64,000 nt of DNA, taken from NCBI RefSeq assembly GCF_000182925.2, contig NC_026504.1, positions 4,092,001 through 4,156,000 of the forward strand, read 5' to 3'. The notes under the pieces were generated by a model that did not search any database, was not told where the DNA came from, and was given only the letters and a program-made list of their open reading frames with translations. Source of the DNA: Neurospora crassa OR74A. Taxonomy: Eukaryota; Ascomycota; Sordariomycetes; Sordariales; Sordariaceae. The translations under genes were made by a program, and so were the position numbers. Shown here in pieces: positions 58,001 to 64,000 of the stretch (positions are counted from its first letter, which is position 1; the number at the start of each line of letters is the position of its first letter).

Positions 58001-58651
58001 GGATCGAATCTCTTCCTCCAGCTTTTCGGCAAGGGCGGGCGATGTGGCCCGAAGGGACTCGAGCTCCTCCTCGACAGCCTCTAGCTGCTTCCGAACCTCG
58101 ATCTCCTCCTCGATTCTAGCGTTGATGTGAGCGAGGGCGGCCTCAGCCTCTGGCGGAACGCGGGAGACGCCATCATCAAGTTTGGCAACCCCATCAGCAG
58201 CCAAAGCGAGTGTATTTGCGTCTCCCTGGGCGAGGATCGAAGTGGCGGAAGGCTTCCACTCGATCAGCTTCGGGAACTGGAACTGAACCCATTCCTGATC
58301 GTGTTCTTCTCCAGCCTCCTGGGCAGCCTGTGACTTTTGCAGGTGCTCATAGTAGGCGTCCAAAAGACCGGCATTACTGGGGAGGACCGTCGTCTTGTTG
58401 TCATGGCGAGGCTCGACGGAACCGCCCGCGTTCAGGTTGCTGCTGGTGCGGAAGGCATCCTGAAGACCGAGGGTGGAGAGGCGGCCACCCAATCTCGTGC
58501 TGCTACGCCGAGCAAAGGATGGCCTGTTCTGAGGGTTTAGAACATTGTGATGGGTGGCAGCTACGAATGACTGGGCGTAGCCGTGGGTGAAGGACTTTGA
58601 AAATCCGGAGCGGATAACGTTCTGAAAGACGGTCGAGTAGACGGAGGGCAT
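55091..58651 (-). CDS. cya-5: Pentatricopeptide-repeat protein, CYA-5/PET309-like (COX1 expression)
   Basis: A single exon of 1186 residues. The N-terminus is rich in Ser, Arg and aromatics with few acidic residues (MPSVYSTVFQNVIRSGFSKS), fitting mitochondrial import. PPR-type helix pairs are visible at about 250-420 (ATAYNALLMAAIHLPS, DTYNILVGLLASRSLEVF) and densely from about 750 to 1170. Examples from the second block are RYVTYAKLISAAARDGNMDL, FLYNALIGKLGKARRIDDCL, VTYGTIVNALCRVSD and APYNSMMQFFLTTKRDK. A Glu-rich coil is at about 180-215. Neurospora CYA-5 is a PET309-related protein needed after transcription for expression of mitochondrial COX1. Size, architecture and host context fit it, but the name is from memory of the family, so another PPR protein is possible. 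Confidence 0.8.
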   Translation of the reverse strand: MPSVYSTVFQNVIRSGFSKSFTHGYAQSFVAATHHNVLNPQNRPSFARRSSTRLGGRLSTLGLQDAFRTSSNLNAGGSVEPRHDNKTTVLPSNAGLLDAYYEHLQKSQAAQEAGEEHDQEWVQFQFPKLIEWKPSATSILAQGDANTLALAADGVAKLDDGVSRVPPEAEAALAHINARIEEEIEVRKQLEAVEEELESLRATSPALAEKLEEEIRSRSRTPSIHLRTPASVARIATPPLDAQSISYAVHLTKLSEAARYAEIPAVFEGMLLANIQPTATAYNALLMAAIHLPSEKSEIVSKALDVYADMLKRKVSPDSDTYNILVGLLASRSLEVFASKSLLQDKRLRFGGMDEPGKFMFASHELEYAILCEDDRLDLALKLFQASVKSDKAVYSSETYHQLISACAQSGRVSDMLHLFEHLEANRVTPFAATFPAMITAFANAGDLISAVECYNEYRNLAIANDNGEPTLQDRLDSQVYAAVINAYVVSDKLEGAMKFYKKIVEEYEASAADIKDAIISGGFVKGFLDRGIYEEALRWAQSVEQDARGRVMSQVATAAADYGYKNVAITAFSNIASHDEAANSAIALLAMSVRQADVASAARYWAALSHPEVKATSSFIEPTAMFAIALIGSGQVVEGLTEAEHMFHRIRTSATAETKPQVTDEIEEAAEFIHGFMAARGVTDPRLLPSPASYAPQSFPASPHPATPTASAFEDTFDPYAHSTDFKGSALISEDLESNGRKGPKLNDALTRFRNMRRVGRHPRYVTYAKLISAAARDGNMDLCFDILAMARTDVPLLPQYAVVRYGWSSILDAMVGACLTLGDRVGAEQYHQELLAMGSTPSANTFGLYITTLKESTKTFDEASEAVKIFHRAKIEGVEPSSFLYNALIGKLGKARRIDDCLFYFNEMRKMGIKPTSVTYGTIVNALCRVSDEKFAEELFDEMEAMPNYKARPAPYNSMMQFFLTTKRDKTKVLEYFERMKAKGISPTSHTFKLLVDTHATLDPVDMTAAESVLDMIRASGQHPEPVHYASLIHARGCVLHDMEGARKVFDSVINDVSIAPSPCLFQALFEAMVANHHITGTEPMLAEMRARRIEMTPYIANTLIHGWAADKNIAKAKEIYAAVGREKREPSTYEAMTRAFLAVEERESAKGVVSEMLGRGYPSAVVNKVLELLGGGNAEEASA

Positions 58652-59288
58652 TTAGGAGACACCTGGGGAGGAGGGGGTCTGTGGCTTGGCTCAGGGTTAG
58701 CATGGGACCATGTTATTTTATTGTTTATCAATATGTAAACATCAACATTTCCGAGTGAGTGTTGGTGGTGTTCATTATTTTTGATGCAAGATATCTGACC
58801 CCCCCACCTGTTCTCTCGAGGTCCCCCACTTGAGCTCGGCCGCTCAAAAACATCGTGGTGGCAACATCATCACGTTTGTGTATTTTGTCCCGGTTTTTCA
58901 ACCACGTAAGTCGTGTCGTTGGAGAAGATCGGAGGCAGGGCAGGGCAGGGCAGGCAGGAAGAATGCACGAATGGGTGTGGCCATCGACTTACAGGGAAAG
59001 ATTGATGGATGCGCAATTGCAGGTTCATTTGACGACAGTTAAGCCGTCAAACAAACGCGCGATCTAGGAGTAAATAGGTGCCTCGTAAAGAGATGATCGA
59101 GGAAAGCTGTTTCGAAAACAACGAAGCAAGAACGAAAAACAAAAAAAAGAATGTCTGCGTGCGGTCTGGGAGAAAGGTAGGATGCGTAGTTTATTTGAAG
59201 TGTCGGCCCCCGGTAAGTTGTGGCCCGCTGCCGGGTACAGGACGATACAACTGAAAATGTGGATGATCACTGATCGCTTCCTTGTAAC

Positions 59289-59290
<2 letters not shown>

Positions 59291-59326
<36 letters not shown>
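59291..59326. repeat. Poly-T tract (36 nt)
   Basis: Uninterrupted T run in the intergenic region. Confidence 0.9.
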
Positions 59327-59327
<1 letters not shown>

Positions 59328-59647
59328 TCCTTGCTAGGCCAGGCGACCATCGATCGACACCCTGGCGGACTCCTGCCCTGCCACCATTTGCGCGCCGATT
59401 TGATAAACGAAGAGGCAGCCAGGGGTACAGTGGTTTTAGCGGGTGCCGCTTCGCTGCGGGGGCTTGATGTCGTCTTTCGTGCTGGAGTCGCTACGCGGGT
59501 GGACTCGGGACCAACAGGAGCGAAAATTAGTCAGATGCTAGCGTTTCTTCCCGCTGCTCCAAAAAAGGTACCTCTGACTTGGAGATATGTCCCGCAGTAC
59601 TTGGAGCAATGGTTGAGTTGATACGGAAATACGAGTTGTCTTGTCAG

Positions 59648-60022
59648 TCACCGATGCTGTACTCGGTACCTGATCTCGACCAGGCAGCCTTCTGAGGAGC
59701 TCAACAGTGCATGTTGGAGAAGTTGAGCCTTCTCAACCAACTTGGCAGCTTGATTGCTTCGCGTCAATAGACTGTCAGAAGAATCATGATATCGATCCTC
59801 TACGTCAGAACGTGATGGAGTAGTAGAGTCAGATGATAGGATTGGCTCCGAGGCGACAAGACTGTACCAAACAAAGCTACATACACTACGTATACCATCG
59901 GTTCGGAGGCGTTGAACCTCACAAGAGAACAGCTTGGCTTCAACTGCTTCAAGCCGACCTTCGACATCGGTGGATCTTGACTCATGTTCCAGATTCAGAC
60001 GACCTCCTTGCTGCGACTCCAT
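59648..60022 (-). CDS. Candidate small coiled-coil protein
   Basis: ATG-started frame of 124 residues. The N-terminal 40 residues look like a natural heptad helix (STDVEGRLEAVEAKLFSCEV) and the C-terminal half is Ser-rich with a second helix (SNQAAKLVEKAQLLQHALL). No family recognised. The middle (GIRSVCSFVWYSLV) is less protein-like and could be intronic, although no good GT-AG pair keeps the frame. Confidence 0.33.
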   Translation of the reverse strand: MESQQGGRLNLEHESRSTDVEGRLEAVEAKLFSCEVQRLRTDGIRSVCSFVWYSLVASEPILSSDSTTPSRSDVEDRYHDSSDSLLTRSNQAAKLVEKAQLLQHALLSSSEGCLVEIRYRVQHR

Positions 60023-62322
60023 TTTGTCATGGCGATGCGTATCTACACTACGGCGTACGGAGCAGTGTCAACACCTACGACACGCGTCCATTGTTGCTTT
60101 CTGCGGCTGTGCGCCAACCGCCCACTGCCATGGTATCTTCCTGCCACTCTCTCCCGCTCTTCTAAACCGGTCGAATGCAGTCCGGAAGATTCGCTTCCTT
60201 CTTGATAAAATCATAAATCGCTTCTCGATCCCAGTCGACCACCAGCTGCTGGTGGATTACGCATCGAAGGGTGCGCTAGGCTGAGTGTGGATGGACGGAA
60301 TCCTCGGTCGCTGTCGCGGGTGGGTGGCGGCTCTGAAAGTGGATGCAAATGCGCGCCCCGCGAGAATGGAATGCAAGAGTGAAGAGAAGAAACCGGCAGC
60401 AGTTGGGCAGTCTCTTTCGCTAGGACGCTAACAGGGCTGGGGTCATTTGGCCGTGCTTCATCTGCAAAAGAAGGTATATTTGCATTAGTCCCTTGCAGCA
60501 AGCGACTTTCCCCAGGTTTTGGGTCCACCACTGTCTGGGATCTGTCATTTGTCAATCTTCAACAACCCTGAAAGCGGCCACTGGAGGCTTCAACGCCTTT
60601 TTGTTTTATTACACTACACTATACTAGTGTACAATGAGGGACTGCGACATTTGCAAACTTTTCTTTCTTCCTTTTCTTTCTGGAACTGTTGATGCTACTC
60701 AGCCGCAATGACACATTTACTTGATGGGGCTAGAGCGTCCAAATGTTTCAAGGTGTGAGAAGAGCGGACATAAGGAATTCTTAACCCCAACAGTTGCCCA
60801 TTGAATTTCTTGGGTGCTTCCGTCATCTTGTTGGTTTCCTTTTCCCCCAACTTTGGGGAAGTAGTAGATGCACCACTGCAGACAATTTACGATTGAAATG
60901 CAACCACACCGTGTTGACACTTGACCAGTTCCTTGATCCTTCGCTTATCAGATCCGATCATCACCGTCTTGAAGAGGAAAGCGGTGACATGGTGGCCGTT
61001 CACGGGAAGTGCCTGGTTGGTCCTGGGATCGTGAAAGAGTCACATGTGCATCTGACAGCATCTGCGACGAGAATTTGCCGCTTCGATTCGGACTTTGCAA
61101 ACATCCCGTCCGAGCCGCACTTCAACATCCACGGACCCTTGTCGCCATGCCAATGAGGTTCTCATGGAACTTCGTGTCATTAAAAAGGTACCCGTCCTCC
61201 AACGAGTTCCTCCGAGGTCACACTGACGACCAGAGGATCTCCACCCCCTTCCATCCAGTGGATCTCCGTATGTATTCCCAACCAGGTCCTACCTCCTTTC
61301 TCCGGCGTCCGTTCCGGTTATCACCGAAGCCGCTCGGAGCAGCGGAGCCGGATCAAGGCCGAGAGCTTGACTTCTTTGGGACGTTATGTATCAGCGTCGG
61401 ACCCAAGGGGTCTTTGGAGATCCTAGATGCTAAAAAAATCCACACTCGCATTGAGGCATTTCCCTAAATTCCCTGGCAGCGAGTCAACAATCGAATGGCA
61501 AGTTCAGGCCGATATCTGGACCAACATACCACGAATCGGAAACAGCTACGTCGGACAACTTGATATTGATTACTCTCTGGCGTCTGTTCACGTTTATTGT
61601 TATATGATATATAATCCTCCCTTCTGTCATTCTCTGCATGCTGGTGATGATATCCTGTTCTTAACTTGTTTCCTTCTACATCTCATATAAACGCCAATTT
61701 GGTGAACACGAACATCACATGCTTGACGGCCTGCAATAACCGCTGTGGATCCAAACTTGGGTTACAACCAAGAGGTTGGCGATGGATGAGATGACAGGAT
61801 GCGCTATAATACATACCTACCTCGAGCTCTAATCAACCACTCATGTGTCTCGAATATAGATCTTGCTCTCCAAATGGAACATACATGTCACACTATGTAC
61901 AGTATTCACTTGCTATGGCAAAAGCAATAACGGTCGCACCTCCTCAGTTAGACATACGTGCCAAACAGTTCGTGATGTTGACTATGTTTACACGCGGAAG
62001 GGGCTCACCACACAATCGCCCCGCATTGTCGGTGATATCGACCCCACCTGAACTTAAGCTCTCCTGAATGGCTCTTCGTTCGAGATTCACCACTGCAACA
62101 ACTTAGCATTGTGCCTGACCATCATCCCAATCAACAACTTCCACTTGGCACATCCAACAACACATCCTCGTGAGCCTTCTTACGTGTATTTCATCTCCAG
62201 TTGTTGTTACACCACCACAACCTTGCACCATCGCATCGTCAACGCCGAGATTGAACCCCCTTTCCGCCCCTCACTTGCTCTCTCAACAAACACCAAAGAC
62301 AGCCATCTTTATAGACAGCAAC

Positions 62323-63678
62323 ATGGCTTTGGCCGTCTCGGCTCCCGGCAAGGTCCTCCTTGCAGGTGGATATCTAGTCCTCGACCGCAACTACACCGGC
62401 CTCGTCTTTGGTCTCAGCGCCCGCATCAACGTCATCTCCCGGGACATCCAGGCCAGCCCCGGGGTTCATATTAACGAGATCATTGTCAGGAGCCCTCAGT
62501 TCCTGAAAGCCGAATGGCGCTACGGCTACCACCTGGCCGATGAAGACGGCGGCATCAAGACGATCCAGCTACAGGGAGGCGCTTCTGCCTCGGCCAAGGG
62601 CAACCCCTTCGTCGAGACTACGCTCAACTATGCGCTCACCTACATCACCCGCCGCGCCGCCTACGGGACTACGCAAACTTTGAAGCCCGTCACCCTCACC
62701 ATCCTCGCCGATAACGACTATTACAGCTCGCCCACCAACAACAGCAACGCCGCCGCCGGAAAAGGCAGCGGTGGCAGTCGCTTCGCCGCCTACTCCACCA
62801 CCCTGGAAGACGCGCACAAGACGGGCCTCGGCTCCTCTGCCGCCCTCGTCACCGCCCTGACCGCCTCCCTGCTTTCTCACTACCTAGACCCTTCCCTCTT
62901 CGACCTCGCCACCGACGAGGGCAAGCGCATCCTGCACAATCTCGCGCAAGCAGCTCACTGCGCCGCGCAGGGTAAAGTCGGCAGCGGGTTTGATGTGGCT
63001 GCCGCCGTCTACGGGTCCAGCCACTACCGCCGCTTTTCGCCTTCCATTTTGTCGTCTCTGCCCGAGGCGGGCAAGCCTGGTTTTTCCGCCAAGCTGTTCA
63101 GCGTTGTGAATGGTAAGGATGCTGAGTCTCAATGGGACACCGAGGTGGTGAAAGATGCTGTAAGCCTGCCCAAGGGCGTGGCGGTGCGCATGTGCGATGT
63201 CGACTGCGGCAGCCAGACGGTCGGCATGGTCAAGCAGGTGCTTGCGTGGCGGGCGGCCCAGCCCAAGGAGGCCAAGGAGCTCTGGGATGAGTTACAGCGC
63301 AGGAACGAGAAATTGGCCAGCGTGTTGAAGGAGGGCAAGACGGAGGAGATCAGGCCGGCGGTGCACGCTATTCGCGAGCTGGTGAGGAAGATGGGCACGG
63401 AAAGCGGGGTACCGATCGAGCCGGATAGTCAGAAGGAGTTGTTGGATGCGCTGGAGGAAGGGGTGGAAGGTGTCTATGGGGGTGTGGTACCGGGTGCGGG
63501 AGGCTATGATGCCCTGGCGTTGCTGGTAAGGGATGATGAGGAGACAACGAAGAGGTTGGAGGAGTTTTTGAACGGGTGGAGCAAGAAGAAGGGAGGCAAG
63601 GTAAGGTTGATGGAGGTGAGTGGGGAGATGGAGGGCGCGAGGAAGGAGAATTTGTTGAAGTATCAGGGGTGGGTTTAG
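62323..63678 (+). CDS. ERG8: Phosphomevalonate kinase
   Basis: A single exon of 451 residues from the ATG at 62323 (context GCAACATGGC). The frame is open upstream, but the conserved N-terminus SAPGKVLLAGGYLVLDR begins three codons after this ATG. It is a GHMP kinase: the ATP loop KTGLGSSAALVTALTASLL is near residue 165, a further block AAQGKVGSGFDVAAAVYGS near 220, and the C-terminal GAGGYDALALLV near 390. It phosphorylates mevalonate-5-phosphate to the diphosphate in the ergosterol/isoprenoid pathway in the cytosol. A Gly/Ser/Asn loop (NNSNAAAGKGSGGS) before the ATP loop is a species-variable insertion. Confidence 0.95.
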   Translation: MALAVSAPGKVLLAGGYLVLDRNYTGLVFGLSARINVISRDIQASPGVHINEIIVRSPQFLKAEWRYGYHLADEDGGIKTIQLQGGASASAKGNPFVETTLNYALTYITRRAAYGTTQTLKPVTLTILADNDYYSSPTNNSNAAAGKGSGGSRFAAYSTTLEDAHKTGLGSSAALVTALTASLLSHYLDPSLFDLATDEGKRILHNLAQAAHCAAQGKVGSGFDVAAAVYGSSHYRRFSPSILSSLPEAGKPGFSAKLFSVVNGKDAESQWDTEVVKDAVSLPKGVAVRMCDVDCGSQTVGMVKQVLAWRAAQPKEAKELWDELQRRNEKLASVLKEGKTEEIRPAVHAIRELVRKMGTESGVPIEPDSQKELLDALEEGVEGVYGGVVPGAGGYDALALLVRDDEETTKRLEEFLNGWSKKKGGKVRLMEVSGEMEGARKENLLKYQGWV

Positions 63679-64000
63679 AAACTTTTATTTCTTTTACGAT
63701 GAAAGCTTGAGCATGTGAGCGGGAGAGCGGGTGCTACAGCGTTGGGTAGAAACCTCCTCTGGCGAATTGCGATATAGCGAGTTTAGATAGTCCTTTTGAG
63801 TAACTACCAGATAATCATAGTATATAGTTCAACCGTATTCTCTTTTCTTGCCTGCTCTGTTGTTGCGGGGCGATGAAGCGCGAGAAACCCGGATCAGCGC
63901 TCACGGTTGTCTTGATATTAGGTATCTCCTGCCCAGCTACATCTACCAGGGGCGGGAGTTTTTGCGTTGACACCACACCTTCACAAACCAAGCAAACCCT
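63679..64000. other. Downstream flank of phosphomevalonate kinase
   Basis: 322 bp to the window edge; nothing supported. Confidence 0.5.

Larger units (their letters stand above)
58652..62322. other. Divergent intergenic region, CYA-5-like and phosphomevalonate kinase
   Basis: About 3.7 kb. It holds a T36 tract at 59291-59326 and one weak candidate ORF (60022-59648 minus, listed separately). Other open frames up to 152 codons (61009-61467 +) show no features. Confidence 0.5.

Noticed and set aside
60211-60555. 114-codon minus-strand frame
   Set aside because: No in-frame ATG at its start and no domain; composition is somewhat protein-like but the support is insufficient.
1-64000. Biosynthetic gene cluster or CRISPR array
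   Set aside because: No polyketide, peptide-synthetase or terpene core enzyme, and no regularly spaced identical repeats; the regular spacing at 51-53 kb is of splice signals, not of repeats.

Overview
The window is nuclear DNA of a filamentous ascomycete, most probably Neurospora or a close Sordariaceae relative. The reasons are: spliceosomal introns mostly of 60-130 nt with GTAAGT-like donors and GCTGAC/GCTAAC branch sites; C-ending codon preference; intergenic stretches of 1-4.5 kb with CT-rich leaders; and a gene set (NST1, RHO2, ATG33, SGT2, TMA20, a CYA-5/PET309-like PPR protein, an FGAM synthase) typical of Sordariales. Species is an inference; no database was consulted.

Layout. 1-2442: 3' part of a FIG4-type phosphoinositide phosphatase (+), convergent with a TTI2-like gene (-). 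6106-7778: galactokinase (+). 8317-10387: RING-CH membrane E3-ligase-like gene with coding minisatellites (-). 11266-12501: SGT2 co-chaperone (+). 13044-17179: FGAM synthase (-). 20241-22159: an unrecognised basic protein gene and mitochondrial ribosomal protein mL40 (+). 24346-25498: RHO2 GTPase with a 6-nt microexon (-). 30127-33957: NST1 (+). 36466-37674: Cys-rich single-pass membrane protein (+). 39246-39791: small secreted protein (-). 43400-43815: small Cys/His protein with a charged tail (+). 45463-47209: TMA20 and an I78-type proteinase inhibitor (-). 48847-49703: ATG33-like mitophagy protein (+). 50274-50364: tRNA-Leu(CAG) with an 11-nt intron. 55091-58651: CYA-5-like PPR protein (-). 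62323-63678: phosphomevalonate kinase (+). About half the window has no gene I can support.

The most unusual segment is 51390-53551. Twelve exact GTRAGT donor hexamers (about one expected by chance) lie on the + strand in about 1.8 kb. They have matching GCTGAC/GCTAAC branch motifs and acceptors, and define roughly 18-20 introns, many only 41-46 nt long, separated by segments of 10-50 nt. It may be a micro-exon protein gene, a recursively spliced ladder, or a hyper-spliced non-coding RNA; the sequence alone does not decide.

The genes do not form one pathway; these are ordinary dispersed housekeeping genes. Loose links are mitochondria (mL40, CYA-5-like, ATG33), protein biogenesis (SGT2, TMA20, TTI2) and two GHMP kinases (galactokinase, phosphomevalonate kinase).
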